Positions 28,945 through 39,202 are shown, counted from the stretch's first letter. The stretch is DNA of 64,000 nt from Methanobrevibacter sp. (GCA_017434555.1 JAFRFB010000051.1:47756-111755); one strand, 5' to 3'. The notes: a model not told the origin generated them from the sequence alone. A program made the numbers and translations.

Positions 28945-29655
28945 TTACGGCAGCAGTGACGGAGCGATATCAATCAGAACATGTACGATATATGAGTTGG
29001 TAACGTTTTTTGTCTTGAGATATGGGAATAAGTCAAATATTGCACCGAGTCCGATTATAAGCAATGACTGTATGAAATTCCAGTTGTATGCAGGCAAATG
29101 CATTAATCCGAATACTAACATCACTAATAATGTTGATATGACAACGGATAATTTTCTGTTTTCACTGAAATGATAAATTAAGGCCATTATACATAACAAT
29201 AGGGATACTTTAAACAACTCTTCACCAATCAACTGTATTAAAAGGAAAATGTTGTTTGTAGTAAACACTGCATGTGCAATAGTTGATGTGTTATTGGATA
29301 ATTTAAAACCTAGTAAGTCTAAGAGTGCAGCCATTCCTATTGTAAATAATGAATTTAAAATGAAACATGCAAGAATTATTTTAATGTCTCCACGTTTTGG
29401 CATTTTAAAAAATATACTCAGTTTTCCTCTGCATACATAAGTTACGGGAAGCAGTGTTATGAGACAGAACCATACAGGCGTGAATATGCCTGTTATGACA
29501 TTTCCAGCTCCCGGAATATAATCAATTAATCCAAAAATAGTTGCCAATGTTAAAATAGGACCTATTGCAAGCACTATCCAGTCCAGTTTAGATAATTCAG
29601 GTACTCCATTGTAGAATGGGAAATCTATTCCTCTTGTATTTTCAAAAATTTTCAT
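28945..29655 (-). CDS. CPBP-family intramembrane metalloprotease
   Basis: This 236-aa protein has about seven hydrophobic helices. The family motifs are GEELFK (EExxxR-like, with Lys for Arg) and FGLMHLPAYNW (FxxxH). These enzymes are related to CAAX prenyl proteases and Abi immunity proteins. The substrate is unknown. It converges with asnB, with 22 bases between. Confidence 0.82.
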   Translation of the reverse strand: MKIFENTRGIDFPFYNGVPELSKLDWIVLAIGPILTLATIFGLIDYIPGAGNVITGIFTPVWFCLITLLPVTYVCRGKLSIFFKMPKRGDIKIILACFILNSLFTIGMAALLDLLGFKLSNNTSTIAHAVFTTNNIFLLIQLIGEELFKVSLLLCIMALIYHFSENRKLSVVISTLLVMLVFGLMHLPAYNWNFIQSLLIIGLGAIFDLFPYLKTKNVTNSYIVHVLIDIAPSLLP

Positions 29656-29882
29656 AGTTATGAATTTATGTTTTTTTTTAAATATTATTTTTTGATTTTA
29701 ACAATCAATTCATAATAATAATGTTTTTTCTTAAATTGTATACAACTTAAAAGAAATATTTGAATTAAAAAACAAGGTAATATTTGATTAATAATTTTTT
29801 CCACTTACTTATTTTTACTTAATCTTTATTAATATTGAAAAACATAATTATTTATATTATTTATTATTAGGAGTTATAATTC

Positions 29883-30095
29883 ATGTCAATTGAAAAAGAT
29901 GCAGAAAAAATTATAGATGAATTTTCAAAAACTTTAGACAATATTCCAGATTCAGAAGAAACCTGGTATATTACTGATAATTTAAATTTAACTCGTGAAG
30001 ATGTTCCTCATGAGAAAAATCCTGAAAAAATTTTAAGAAATGCTCATATTGACAAAGATGGTAATCTTAAAGTTAAAAAAGCTGATTGGATATAA
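29883..30095 (+). CDS. gatC: GatC-like amidotransferase subunit
   Basis: This 70-aa protein has ITDNLNLTREDVPHEKNPEKILRNAHIDKDGNLKVKK, which follows the GatC end (LREDxxxxxxxxExxLxNAPxxxxGxFxVPK). It would hold GatA and GatB together to amidate Asp-tRNA or Glu-tRNA. It is shorter than bacterial GatC (about 95 aa). TAGGAG precedes the ATG. It heads the ACT-hom cluster found in Methanobacteriales. Confidence 0.75.
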   Translation: MSIEKDAEKIIDEFSKTLDNIPDSEETWYITDNLNLTREDVPHEKNPEKILRNAHIDKDGNLKVKKADWI

Positions 30096-30108
30096 TTAGG
30101 TGTTTATT

Positions 30109-30594
30109 ATGAGAATGAATTTGGTTCTTGAACTTTTGGATGTTCCTGGACAATTGGTTTCTATTTTGGAACCTATCAGTGGACTTGGTGCCAATTTAGT
30201 AACTGTTATCCATAAAAGGGATGCTAAAAATGAAAACGGTAAAATTCCTGTTCAACTTACTTTGGAAGGCGAAAAAGAAAATCTCAATCGTGTAGTTAAA
30301 AAATTCGACGATTTAAACATTACTATTGTTGAAAAGGATGGTTTCATAAATAAGGAATTTGTTAGTACTATATTAATTGGCCATATTGTTGACAATGATG
30401 TAAGAGACACTACTGATAAAATTAATGCATTGGATGGTGTTTTTGTAGTCGGATTCGACATTAAATTAGATGGTGAGGAAAAATCTACTGCATTAATTAA
30501 CTTGGAAGTTGACTACGGTAAAAAACAATTTGCATTTGATGAAATTGCAAAAATTGCTGATGAAAAAGATTTAATTATGATTAATGAAGTTTAG
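30109..30594 (+). CDS. ACT-domain regulatory protein
   Basis: This 161-aa protein contains two ACT-type segments: [37 protein letters not shown] and [36 protein letters not shown] domains bind amino acids; being next to hom, it may sense threonine or a related amino acid. I chose the ATG at 30109 after AGGTG. It ends just before hom. Confidence 0.85.
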   Translation: MRMNLVLELLDVPGQLVSILEPISGLGANLVTVIHKRDAKNENGKIPVQLTLEGEKENLNRVVKKFDDLNITIVEKDGFINKEFVSTILIGHIVDNDVRDTTDKINALDGVFVVGFDIKLDGEEKSTALINLEVDYGKKQFAFDEIAKIADEKDLIMINEV

Positions 30595-30602
30595 TGATGA
30601 TT

Positions 30603-31622
30603 ATGAATGAATGTAAGATTATTATAATGGGATTTGGATCAGTGGGTCAAGGTATTGCCCAGGCAATCTCATTGAAAAAAGCTATGATTAAGGAAAAATA
30701 TGGCGTTGAGTTAAAAGTTGTAGCTGCTGCAGATTCATCCACATCTGCAATTAACCAGGACGGTTTAGAAGAAATGTTACTTATTCACAGCAAAAACAGT
30801 GAAGGAAATTTATCCGCTTATCCGGAATACGGATCAAACATTTCAGGACTTGACGTTTTAGATGCTGTTGATTATGATTTATTGATGGAAGCAACTCCTA
30901 CTAATATTACCACTGCCGAACCGGCTTTGGGATTAACACTTAAAGCTTTTGATCAAGGAAAAGATGTTGTAACTTCAAACAAAGGACATTTGGCAATTAA
31001 ATTCAAGGAAGTTACTAAAGCCGCTGAAAAAAATGGTGTTGAATTTAAATATGAAGCCAGTGTTGGCGGTGCAATGCCAATAATTAACTTTGCTCGTGAA
31101 ACACTCTCATCCTGCGGCATCAACTCAATTGTCGGTATCCTAAACGGTACTACGAATTATATATTATCAAGAATGAGTTCTGAAGGTTCTCCATATGACA
31201 TTACATTAAAAGAATCTCAGGAATTGGGTATTGCAGAAACAGACCCAACTGCAGATGTTGAAGGTATAGATGCAGCTTGTAAAACCGTAATTTTAGCAAA
31301 TTCCGTTTTAGGAATTGACGCAACCTATGATGATGTGACTGTAGAGGGTATTTCAAACATTACCTCTGAGGCAATTGAACTTGCACATAAGGACGGTTAT
31401 TTAATTAAATTAATAGCTGAAGTTTCTAAAGATACCCTAAAAGTATCTCCACGTTTGGTTAAAAAGGGAAGCGGCTATGATATTAGCGGTACCTTAAACA
31501 TGGCTACAATCAAAACAGATTTAGCTGGAGATGTTACAGTTATGGGTCTTGGTGCAGGATCTCTTGAAACTGCATCTGCGATGTTGACAGACGTAATTAG
31601 TATTTTAAAAATCAAATACTAA
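30603..31622 (+). CDS. hom: Homoserine dehydrogenase
   Basis: This 339-aa NAD(P)-dependent enzyme reduces aspartate semialdehyde to homoserine, the branch point to threonine and methionine. The N-terminal nucleotide fold is [15 protein letters not shown], and the catalytic region [15 protein letters not shown] with NGTTNYIL and [14 protein letters not shown] [16 protein letters not shown]. It lacks the C-terminal ACT domain of bacterial forms, and the separate ACT gene upstream could supply one. The ATG at 30603 was chosen with GTGATG upstream. Its product also feeds the MetX enzyme at 23424. Confidence 0.95.
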   Translation: MNECKIIIMGFGSVGQGIAQAISLKKAMIKEKYGVELKVVAAADSSTSAINQDGLEEMLLIHSKNSEGNLSAYPEYGSNISGLDVLDAVDYDLLMEATPTNITTAEPALGLTLKAFDQGKDVVTSNKGHLAIKFKEVTKAAEKNGVEFKYEASVGGAMPIINFARETLSSCGINSIVGILNGTTNYILSRMSSEGSPYDITLKESQELGIAETDPTADVEGIDAACKTVILANSVLGIDATYDDVTVEGISNITSEAIELAHKDGYLIKLIAEVSKDTLKVSPRLVKKGSGYDISGTLNMATIKTDLAGDVTVMGLGAGSLETASAMLTDVISILKIKY

Positions 31623-31655
31623 TTCTTTTATTCTTTTTTTTTGGATTTGATATTT

Positions 31656-32876
31656 ATGAAATATGTAATTTTTATTCCTGACGGTTCAAGTGACCTTCCT
31701 CTCGATGAATTGGATGGTAAAACACCACTTCAGGTAGCTGAAACTCCTAATATTGATAAATTGGCTCAAAATGGATTTGGAGGATTTACAAATAATGTTC
31801 CTGACGGTTATACGCCAGGCTCTGACGTTGCAAACATGAGCATTTTCGGATATAATCCTGCTGACTATTATACTGGCCGTGGACCTCTCGAAGCGGGCAG
31901 TATGGGAATTGACACAAAGCCGACCGATGTCATTTTCAGATGCAACACGATAACTGAAAAGGACGACACAATGGAAAACTTTAATGCAGACCACATCACT
32001 TCCGAAGAGGCAGCTGTATTGATGGATGCTTTAAATCAACATTTCAGTGAAAAATATGATGACTTTAAAGGCAAATTCTATGCAGGAATAAGCTACAGAC
32101 ATTTATTCGTATACTCCTGTGAGAGCGAAGAGGATGCAAATCTTTTGTCTGATTTAAACACAGTTCCTCCACATGATATTGCAGGTGAAAACCTAACTGA
32201 ATACACCACATGGGAAGATGACCTGGCAGTTAAGATGAGAGACATCATGTATGAGGCTCAGGAAGTCCTAAAAGACCATGAAGTCAATAAAAAAAGAATT
32301 GCTGATGGCAAATGTCCTGCCAACATGGTATGGCTATGGGGTCAGGGAACAACTCCAAAATTACCTGATTTTAAAGAAACTTACGGACTGACAGGTGCTG
32401 TAATTACCGGTGTTGATTTGTTAAAAGGAATCGGAGTATTTGCCAATTTGGATGTAATTGATGTACCTGGTGCAACAGGATTTTTCGATACAGATTATGA
32501 AGCAAAAGGTCAGTATGGTATTGAAGCTTTAAAAACTCATGACGTATTGCTTATTCATATTGAATCTCCTGATGAAGCGGGTCATGCTCAGCTGATAGAT
32601 GAGAAAGTAAAAGCTATTGAAAGAATTGATGAATTCATTGTCGGACCGATTATTGAAAGCCTTGAAGGGGATGACTTTAAAGCGGCAATATTGCCTGACC
32701 ATCCGACTCCAATATCAATCGGAACCCACACCCGTGATGACGTGCCTTTAGTAATATATTCATCCGATAAGACAGGAGACGAATGCACATCATTTGATGA
32801 AGAAGGCGTAAAAACAGGTTCTATTGAAAAGCAGGACGGATATAAATTAATGTCAAGATTAATAAATGAATTTTAA
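31656..32876 (+). CDS. apgM: 2,3-bisphosphoglycerate-independent phosphoglycerate mutase (archaeal)
   Basis: This 406-aa protein of the alkaline-phosphatase-like fold has FIPDGSSDLPLDELDGKTPL, SDVANMSIFGYNP (catalytic Ser), IHIESPDEAGH and LPDHPTPISIGTHTRDDVP as metal-site motifs. It interconverts 2- and 3-phosphoglycerate in glycolysis and gluconeogenesis. The start is ATG 31656; the earlier frame extension lacks a ribosome site. Confidence 0.94.
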   Translation: MKYVIFIPDGSSDLPLDELDGKTPLQVAETPNIDKLAQNGFGGFTNNVPDGYTPGSDVANMSIFGYNPADYYTGRGPLEAGSMGIDTKPTDVIFRCNTITEKDDTMENFNADHITSEEAAVLMDALNQHFSEKYDDFKGKFYAGISYRHLFVYSCESEEDANLLSDLNTVPPHDIAGENLTEYTTWEDDLAVKMRDIMYEAQEVLKDHEVNKKRIADGKCPANMVWLWGQGTTPKLPDFKETYGLTGAVITGVDLLKGIGVFANLDVIDVPGATGFFDTDYEAKGQYGIEALKTHDVLLIHIESPDEAGHAQLIDEKVKAIERIDEFIVGPIIESLEGDDFKAAILPDHPTPISIGTHTRDDVPLVIYSSDKTGDECTSFDEEGVKTGSIEKQDGYKLMSRLINEF

Positions 32877-32890
32877 ATGGGGATAGTTAT

Positions 32891-33526
32891 ATGAAAGTAT
32901 TGTTGTTGAACGGAAGCCCGCATAAAAACGGATGCACATACACTGCACTTTCCGAAGTGGCTAAAGTATTAAATGAAAACGATATTGAAACTGAAATATT
33001 CTGGATTGGAACAAAACCGATAATCAGCTGCAATGCATGTATGAAATGCACAGAAAAAGGTGAATGTACATTTGATAATGACAAAGTCAATGAATTTGTT
33101 AAAAAGGCTTATGAAGCTGACGGATTCGTATTCGGTTCTCCGGTTCATTATGCAGCAGCAACCGGAGGAATAACGTCCTTCCTGGGAAGGGCATTCTACT
33201 CAAATAGCCATGGAAAAGGCGGCGAAGCATTCGCATTCAAGCCCGGTGCAAGTGTAGTTTCTGCAAGAAGGGGAGGAAATACTGTAACTTACGATCAGTT
33301 AAACAAGTTCATGGGAATTTCTCAGATGCCTATCATCACATCATATTACTGGAATATGGTTCACGGAAACACTCCCGAAGAAGTGATGCAGGATGAAGAA
33401 GGAATCTCAACCATGAGACAGCTTGCAAGAAACATGGCATACTTTTTAATATGTATTGAAGCCGGACGTGAAAAAGGTTTGGAACATGAAGTTGAGCCTA
33501 AAGCAAGAACTAACTTCATAAGATAA
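32891..33526 (+). CDS. NADPH-dependent FMN reductase/iron-sulfur flavoprotein-like
   Basis: This 211-aa flavodoxin-fold protein has LLNGSPHKNGCTYTALSEV binding FMN phosphate, GSPVHYAAATG and SARRGGN. A cysteine cluster, CNACMKCTEKGEC, near residues 46-58 resembles the compact cluster motif of methanogen iron-sulfur flavoproteins. It is probably a redox carrier or oxygen-defence enzyme. The MATE gene starts three bases after its stop. Confidence 0.86.
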   Translation: MKVLLLNGSPHKNGCTYTALSEVAKVLNENDIETEIFWIGTKPIISCNACMKCTEKGECTFDNDKVNEFVKKAYEADGFVFGSPVHYAAATGGITSFLGRAFYSNSHGKGGEAFAFKPGASVVSARRGGNTVTYDQLNKFMGISQMPIITSYYWNMVHGNTPEEVMQDEEGISTMRQLARNMAYFLICIEAGREKGLEHEVEPKARTNFIR

Positions 33527-33528
33527 AG

Positions 33529-34884
33529 ATGAATATATTTAAAACTCCGGAAGGTTATTTATTTTCAAATAAAGCTCTGTTCTATCTATTCATACCATTG
33601 CTTATAGAACAGGCTTTAGAATTTTTTGTAGGACTTGCAGATTCCATAATGGTTGCATCACTTGGTGAAGCGGCCATCAGTGGTGTTTCTCTAGTCGATT
33701 TTTTAATGCAACTGCTTATTTTTTCTTTTTCGGCCCTTGCAACAGGAGGAGCCGTAATAGCAGGTCAGTACTTAGGAGACAATAATGTTGAAAAGGCACG
33801 AGACGCATCAAATCAATTGGTGTGGTTTTCAGGGCTTTCTTCTACTCTTTTCATGATAGTAGTACTTTTTGCCAGATATTTATTGATAGGTATTCTTTTT
33901 GGTCAGATTGAAGCGGACGTATGGATGAATGCTGACATTTACCTCTTGATTGTTGCATTTTCAATTCCATTCATTGCAGTCTATAATGCGGGAGCAGCTA
34001 TTTTTAGAACAACAAATGATGCCTATTTGCCTATGAGAATCATGATTGTCTGTGATATTTTAAATGTCATCGGCAATGCATTCTGCATTTACTATCTTGG
34101 ATGGGGAGTGGAAGGTGTAGCTATTCCAACAGTTATTTCAAGGTTTTTATCTGCAGCAGTAATTATGTATTTCGTTTTGGATAAGGATTATATACTCCAC
34201 ATTAAAAGAACGCTAAAACATAAATTTGATTTAGTAATATTGAAAAATGTATTAAATGTAGGGATTCCATATGGAATTGAAAACGGCCTCTTTCAGCTGG
34301 GACGTATCCTTGTATTGAGTCTTGTTTCAACATTCGGAACAATGGCAATAGCTGCAAACTCGGTGGGATATGCAATAGGAATATTTTCAGTATTGCCCGG
34401 TTTTGCAATTAACTTAGGGTTAACTGCTGTCATTTCAAGATGCGTCGGGGCTAATGACTATGAACAGGCAAGGTATTACAATAAGAAATGCATTATCATA
34501 ATATTCATATCACACGTAATAATAAATATTGCAATTTTTGCATTGCTGCCGTTCATATTGGATATCTATCAGCTCTCAGCACAGACCGCTGCAATGACAA
34601 CGGAAATGGTTGTATGGCACGGTATTTTTGCAATAATAATATGGCCGATAGCCTTCACGCTTCCTTCAACATTCAGAGGAGCTGGAGACTCAAAATCAGT
34701 AATGTATATAAGTCTTGCAGTAATGTTTACATGCAGAATAGCATTATCCTATGTTATCGCCGACTGGATGGGCGTAGGAGTATTCGGAACATGGATAGCG
34801 ATGTTTGTTGACTGGTATGTAAGAGCCGGAATATATGTGTACAGGTACTTTTCAGGTAAATGGACAGAGTATAGGGCAGTTTAG
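33529..34884 (+). CDS. MATE-family multidrug efflux transporter
   Basis: This 451-aa protein has twelve hydrophobic helices and two MATE repeats: SLGEAAISGVSLVDFLMQ...ATGGAVIAGQYLGDNNVEKA and MAIAANSVGYAIGIFSVLPGFAINLGLTAVISRCVGANDYEQA. It exchanges drugs or metabolites for Na+ or H+. It is complete, unlike the fragment at 12990. It forms an operon with the upstream flavoprotein. Confidence 0.93.
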   Translation: MNIFKTPEGYLFSNKALFYLFIPLLIEQALEFFVGLADSIMVASLGEAAISGVSLVDFLMQLLIFSFSALATGGAVIAGQYLGDNNVEKARDASNQLVWFSGLSSTLFMIVVLFARYLLIGILFGQIEADVWMNADIYLLIVAFSIPFIAVYNAGAAIFRTTNDAYLPMRIMIVCDILNVIGNAFCIYYLGWGVEGVAIPTVISRFLSAAVIMYFVLDKDYILHIKRTLKHKFDLVILKNVLNVGIPYGIENGLFQLGRILVLSLVSTFGTMAIAANSVGYAIGIFSVLPGFAINLGLTAVISRCVGANDYEQARYYNKKCIIIIFISHVIINIAIFALLPFILDIYQLSAQTAAMTTEMVVWHGIFAIIIWPIAFTLPSTFRGAGDSKSVMYISLAVMFTCRIALSYVIADWMGVGVFGTWIAMFVDWYVRAGIYVYRYFSGKWTEYRAV

Positions 34885-34892
34885 GTGGTAAA

Positions 34893-35063
34893 ATGTTTGG
34901 AAAAAATAATAATGATATGATGAATTTGAACTTTGAAACTTTACTTTCAAATCAATTGGCGCTAAGCGAAAACCAGAAACTGATATTGAACAATCAGGTA
35001 GCTCTTGATAAAAAACTGGATATGATCAATAAGAAATTGGATAAGTTACTTAAAAGTGATTAA
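34893..35063 (+). CDS. Small coiled-coil protein
   Basis: This 56-aa protein starts at ATG 34893 with AGGTGG upstream. It is rich in Asn, Leu and Lys; the second half (LILNNQVALDKKLDMINKKLDKLLK) reads as an amphipathic coiled coil. It lies nine bases after the MATE stop and one base before the esterase ATG, so it belongs to that operon. The function is unknown. Confidence 0.65.
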   Translation: MFGKNNNDMMNLNFETLLSNQLALSENQKLILNNQVALDKKLDMINKKLDKLLKSD

Positions 35064-35064
35064 A

Positions 35065-35838
35065 ATGGTTCTTTTTAGAGGAGACATAAAATGCAAAAGT
35101 CTGCAGAGAAGAACATCAATAAGCGTAATTTTACCTGCAGATAATATTCATTTTTTAAGCGACACTGAAGAGATTGTAGAAAAGCCGTATAAAACTCTAT
35201 ATCTTCTTCATGGCCTTTACGGCAGCGATGATATCTTTCTTGCAAACACATCAATTCAGAAATTTGCAGAAGACAATGGAATAGCTATTGTAATTCCATG
35301 TGGAGAAAACAGCTTCTATCTTGATGATGATGCCTCGCACAGGTTATTCGGTGAATATGTAGGCCAGGAATTGCTTGACATTACAAGAAACATTTTTCCA
35401 TTATCCGATAAAAGGGAAGACACTTTCATTGCAGGCTTTTCAATGGGAGGCTACGGTGCCATTAGAAACGGACTTAAATACTCAGATAACTTCTCAAAAA
35501 TAGGAATGATTTCCGCAGCCCTTATAACCGATGACATTGCAGATTATGGGGATAACCATAATGTATTGTACTCAAGACAGTTCTATGAATCAATATTCGG
35601 CAATCTTGATGAAGTTCAAGGCTCCGATAAGGACCCGAAACACCTGATTGATAATTGCGATAATATTCCTGAAATTTATATGGCCTGTGGTCTTGATGAT
35701 TTTCTCTTTGAAAAAAACGCTGATTTTTACAGGTTTTTAAAATCAAGAGACATTGATGCTACTTTTGTCGGTGCTGAAGGTGAGCATACATGGGAATTCT
35801 GTGACGAGTTCATAAAAGAATTCATTAAAAGCTTGTAA
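35065..35838 (+). CDS. Esterase family protein (EstA/esterase D-like)
   Basis: This 257-aa alpha/beta hydrolase has LYLLHGLYGSDDIFL (oxyanion loop), nucleophile elbow AGFSMGGYGAI, and late acid and His in CGLDDFLFE and GEHTWEF. Relatives cleave acyl groups from carbohydrates or thiol esters. It has no signal peptide, so it is cytoplasmic. The ATG at 35065 is just after the small coiled-coil gene. Confidence 0.88.
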   Translation: MVLFRGDIKCKSLQRRTSISVILPADNIHFLSDTEEIVEKPYKTLYLLHGLYGSDDIFLANTSIQKFAEDNGIAIVIPCGENSFYLDDDASHRLFGEYVGQELLDITRNIFPLSDKREDTFIAGFSMGGYGAIRNGLKYSDNFSKIGMISAALITDDIADYGDNHNVLYSRQFYESIFGNLDEVQGSDKDPKHLIDNCDNIPEIYMACGLDDFLFEKNADFYRFLKSRDIDATFVGAEGEHTWEFCDEFIKEFIKSL

Positions 35839-35980
35839 AAATAGTTTAAACAAAGTTTTAAAATCCTAAAAAACGTAAATTAAATCTATGCTATTTTTTC
35901 TAAAAGTATTTCTAATATTTTATTTACAATAAATATAACTATTATATTTAATATAATAATTATAATAATTTATCTTAAAT

Positions 35981-36169
35981 GTGAAAGAATACTTCGACCT
36001 CTACAGGTCGGAGAGGTTCAAAGTTAAGTTAATCGAGGTGTATGAAAGAATGTATTTCGACGAATTAAGCGATGAGGAAGCAGATTATTATAATGAAAGA
36101 ATTAGACATTTTGAAAAGGGAGAATATGCTGGCACTAGAAAAGTTGATTTAAATACCATCAGAGAATAA
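35981..36169 (+). CDS. Small charged hypothetical protein
   Basis: This 62-aa protein starts at GTG 35981, without a clear ribosome site. It is highly charged and aromatic (EYFDLYRSERFKVKLIEVYERMYFDELSDEEADYYNERIRHFEKG), probably all helix. No family is recognised. It stands alone between AT-rich gaps. Confidence 0.5.
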   Translation: MKEYFDLYRSERFKVKLIEVYERMYFDELSDEEADYYNERIRHFEKGEYAGTRKVDLNTIRE

Positions 36170-36300
36170 CTCCTGAACATATTATGATTTTTTTGAGGAT
36201 AAGGCATTAAATTTATTTTAAGTACTTTTTTTTTACATATTTTATGATTTAAAGAAAATAATTAACTATTTTCATTTTTTGCTAAATTAAAAAATAAGCG

Positions 36301-36323
36301 GTAAGATGATTAACTCATCTTAC
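36301..36323 (-). terminator. Hairpin terminator of the short M14-like gene
   Basis: GTAAGATGA and TCATCTTAC pair perfectly (nine pairs) around a five-base loop. On the minus strand it overlaps the stop codon at 36320-36322 and is followed by CGCTTATTTTTTAATTT. A near-identical stem ends the next gene (37074-37097). Confidence 0.6.
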
Positions 36324-37051
36324 TTAAATTCTAGTGCGTCAACTGCTCTAATCAGTTCCTTTATGTGCATGTCCTTTGTGGACTGGTCTGCAAAGCTGTA
36401 TTCCTCAAAGTAGAATGCTGGAATGCCGTTCTGATTTAAAGGTATGGTTAGGAAAGGTCCGCTTGTCGTTGACTCCGGTGAGTAATAGGCGATGTTTTCA
36501 CATTTGCTTGCAACTTCACTTCCATATTTTTCTCCTAATCCTTCATTTACTGGGCTGAATACGAATGTTTTGTATGTATAAGCCCCTACATTTGAATGGA
36601 TGTCAACAGCTAGTTTATATCCTCCGTTTTTAATTTCAGGATATACATATTTGTATGCTAAATTCTGTCCGTTTTGTCTTCCCTGACTGTTGTCGGATGC
36701 ACCGTCTCCATAATGTCCAACATTTTCAGTAACGTTAATTATGTAGATGTCATAGCAGTAATTGAGGTTATCCTGTTGAGGCAGGAGTTTAACTAATGTT
36801 TCATGAGTTTCATGTTCCAGCGGATGAACTCCAACTACATAAGCTATTTTTTCACCATTGGGATTTCCTACATTTTTGATGACTTCAACACTGCCTGGAT
36901 CATCACTGTTATTTGCGATAACTTCTCTGACTGCATTTGCATTATTTGCAGTTCCGATAGGGTTATTCTGTGAGCCTTGATTTAGAATAAACAGTATGCC
37001 TCCAACTAAAATAAGCGCAATTATTATTAATATTAAAATATATTTTTTCAT
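36320..37051 (-). CDS. Membrane-anchored M14/AstE-like zinc hydrolase
   Basis: This 243-aa protein has an N-terminal membrane anchor (YILILIIIALILVGGILFIL), then a polar linker. The catalytic domain has H76-x-x-E79 in VVGVHPLEHETHE, H152 in VDIHSNVG and E216-E217 in FYFEEYSF. That is the ligand pattern His-x-x-Glu...His plus a catalytic Glu of zinc carboxypeptidases and succinylglutamate desuccinylases. It should face outside the cell. It is paralogous (over 60 percent similar by eye) to the C-terminal domain of the next gene. A role in cell-wall peptide trimming is inferred. Confidence 0.8.
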   Translation of the reverse strand: MKKYILILIIIALILVGGILFILNQGSQNNPIGTANNANAVREVIANNSDDPGSVEVIKNVGNPNGEKIAYVVGVHPLEHETHETLVKLLPQQDNLNYCYDIYIINVTENVGHYGDGASDNSQGRQNGQNLAYKYVYPEIKNGGYKLAVDIHSNVGAYTYKTFVFSPVNEGLGEKYGSEVASKCENIAYYSPESTTSGPFLTIPLNQNGIPAFYFEEYSFADQSTKDMHIKELIRAVDALEFK

Positions 37052-37073
37052 ATTATCTCCAAAAAAATAAAAT

Positions 37074-37097
37074 GTAAGATAAATTGAATTATCTTAC
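37074..37097 (-). terminator. Hairpin terminator of the adhesin-M14 gene
   Basis: GTAAGATAA (37074-37082) pairs with TTATCTTAC (37089-37097). On the minus strand it follows the TAG stop and leads into ATTTTATTTTTTTGG. It is similar to the stem at 36301, consistent with duplication of the gene end. Confidence 0.6.
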
Positions 37098-39088
37098 TAA
37101 AATTTTAATCCGTCTACTGCATAAAGGAGCTGTTTCATATGCATATCCATACTGGATTGTGGTTCAAAACTGTATTCCTCATAGTAGAATGCTGGAATGC
37201 CGTTCTGATTTAAAGGTATTGTCAAGGATGGTCCACTTGTTGTTTTGCTTATTTGATAATAGTTAATGTTTGCACAATGACTTGCAACAGTTCTTGCAAG
37301 GCTTTCTCCTGCTCCACCAGTAACCGGACTGAATACGAATGCAGGAACACCATATCCAACATTTGAGTGAACATCAATAGCTAGTTTATATCCTCCGTTC
37401 AAGATTTGAGGATATACATAATGATAAGCTAGATATTGTCCGTTTTGTCTTCCTGGACTGTTATCAGACGTACCGTCTCCATAATAACCGATATCTTCAG
37501 TTACTTGAATTACGTAGACGTCATAGCAGTAATTTAGACCAGTAATTGTAGGAAGTATTTTTAATAATGTTTCATGTGTCCTGTGTTCTAATGGGTGAAC
37601 ACCGACCACATATGCTATTTTTGGAGCATTAGGATTTCCAAGGTTTCTAATTACTGAAACAGTTCCTTTTTCAACTAATAACTTATTGGAGATGATATTC
37701 TCTCCATATGATACAGTTATTGTATAATATCCTTTTGTAAGGGAGGATAATTGGAATGTAGCAATTCCTTCGGAATTTGTTGTTGCATGGAAAATTTTAC
37801 CGTCAATGACTCCAGTAAGTGTTTTTCCAGCCTCCGGTTCTCCCACATCATTAACCAATTTCACAGGGAATGCTTTACCTTCAGTACAGGTATTAACGTC
37901 TCTAGCAATTAATTTAGGTAACACTTTAATCTTTGATGATACTTTTAAATGATTATCCAGCCTTTCAACAGTTAAAATATAGTCTCCAGGCTGTAAGTTG
38001 ATATTTAATTTTGCATTTCCTTCATTATCACTTGTACGTGTATAAGAGACTCCATTAATGTTGAATATCAACTTGGAATTTTTTAATGGATTTCCCATAT
38101 CATCCAAGACTTTTACATTTGCCTGAGATGCGTTTTTAAAATATTTGACCAAATCATTAGAGATGATTGTAGGCAGTACAGTAACTCTAACAGCCATTTT
38201 CAATCCTGTAGTGTTCTGTTCAACAGTCAATACATATTTTCCAGGGTTTAGATTTATATTTAAGTTTGCTGTTCCATTTTTGTCTGTTGTACGATTGTAA
38301 TAAACTCCGTTGATATTGATTGTCATCTTGGCATTGGCTGCAGGGTTACCTATCTCATCCAATAGTGTAGCTTTAAATTGTGAAGCGTTTCTATAATATT
38401 TGACGAGATCGTTACATAATATTGTTGGTAGGACTGTGACAATGGATGACTTTTTCAATCCTATATCCTCACGTTCGACAGTCAATATGTATTTTCCAGG
38501 GTTTAGATTTATATTTAAGTTTGCTGTTCCATTTTTGTCTGTTGTACGTTTGTAATAAACTCCGTTGATATTGATTGTTGCCTTCATACCTGCTTCAGGA
38601 TTTCCAAGCCCATCCAATAATGTGAATTTGAATTGTGAAGCGTTTTTGAAGTATTTGGTTAAATCAGAAGAAATGATGGTGCTTAATACAGTGATTTTAT
38701 TTGTAACTGTAGTGTTATCATAACAATTTTTAGCTGTAATCGGGTAATCTCCAGGGTTTAAATTAATGTTCATCCTAGCTATTCCATCATGTACTGTTCT
38801 TATATAAGTATATCCATTAACTGTAAATTCTACTTTTGTATTATTCAATTTAGTGTGATTTTCATCGAAAACTTGAACTTCGTATTGTGTATCGTTCTTA
38901 TAATACTTTACAAGGTCATTACTGATTATTGTACAGTTGTCCATATTATCGTTTGTTGAATCAATAGACAATATTTCATTATTTTCATTATTGTTATCTA
39001 GTTGATTTTCATCCAATTCATTTGCGCTTACTGCCGCAATAGATAAGATAAAAATGAACAACATGACTATAAGATATTTAGTTTTCAA
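37097..39088 (-). CDS. Secreted Ig-repeat adhesin with C-terminal M14/AstE-like zinc hydrolase domain
   Basis: This is a 663-aa protein. The signal peptide MKTKYLIVMLFIFILSIAAVSA is followed by an Asn-rich linker. Five Ig-like repeats of about 85 residues follow (NDLVKYFKNASQ...GNPxAxxKxTININGVYYxRTTDKNGTANLNINLNPGKYxLTVE). Residues about 490-663 are the hydrolase: H498xxE501 in GVHPLEHRTHE, H574 in IDVHSNVG, E637/E638 in FYYEEYSF. It ends without an anchor, so it may be released or held by the repeats. Two repeats share long near-identical DNA blocks (about 38240-38292 and 38498-38550), a recent duplication. It is the neighbour and paralogue of the gene at 36320. Confidence 0.88.
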   Translation of the reverse strand: MKTKYLIVMLFIFILSIAAVSANELDENQLDNNNENNEILSIDSTNDNMDNCTIISNDLVKYYKNDTQYEVQVFDENHTKLNNTKVEFTVNGYTYIRTVHDGIARMNINLNPGDYPITAKNCYDNTTVTNKITVLSTIISSDLTKYFKNASQFKFTLLDGLGNPEAGMKATININGVYYKRTTDKNGTANLNINLNPGKYILTVEREDIGLKKSSIVTVLPTILCNDLVKYYRNASQFKATLLDEIGNPAANAKMTININGVYYNRTTDKNGTANLNINLNPGKYVLTVEQNTTGLKMAVRVTVLPTIISNDLVKYFKNASQANVKVLDDMGNPLKNSKLIFNINGVSYTRTSDNEGNAKLNINLQPGDYILTVERLDNHLKVSSKIKVLPKLIARDVNTCTEGKAFPVKLVNDVGEPEAGKTLTGVIDGKIFHATTNSEGIATFQLSSLTKGYYTITVSYGENIISNKLLVEKGTVSVIRNLGNPNAPKIAYVVGVHPLEHRTHETLLKILPTITGLNYCYDVYVIQVTEDIGYYGDGTSDNSPGRQNGQYLAYHYVYPQILNGGYKLAIDVHSNVGYGVPAFVFSPVTGGAGESLARTVASHCANINYYQISKTTSGPSLTIPLNQNGIPAFYYEEYSFEPQSSMDMHMKQLLYAVDGLKF

Positions 39089-39202
39089 AGATTCACCCCC
39101 TTATTTTTGTATATTAATAATTTATGATTTAATATGTATAATTATTTTCTATTTAATTTTATATATTATGAAAAACTTAAAATATAATATTAATAATTAA
39201 AA

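Noticed and set aside
36320..39088. Pseudomurein endoisopeptidase (PeiW/PeiP type)
   Set aside because: Those are cysteine (C71) peptidases with Cys-His-Asp; here the motif is a zinc HxxE...H with a late Glu and no pseudomurein-binding repeat.
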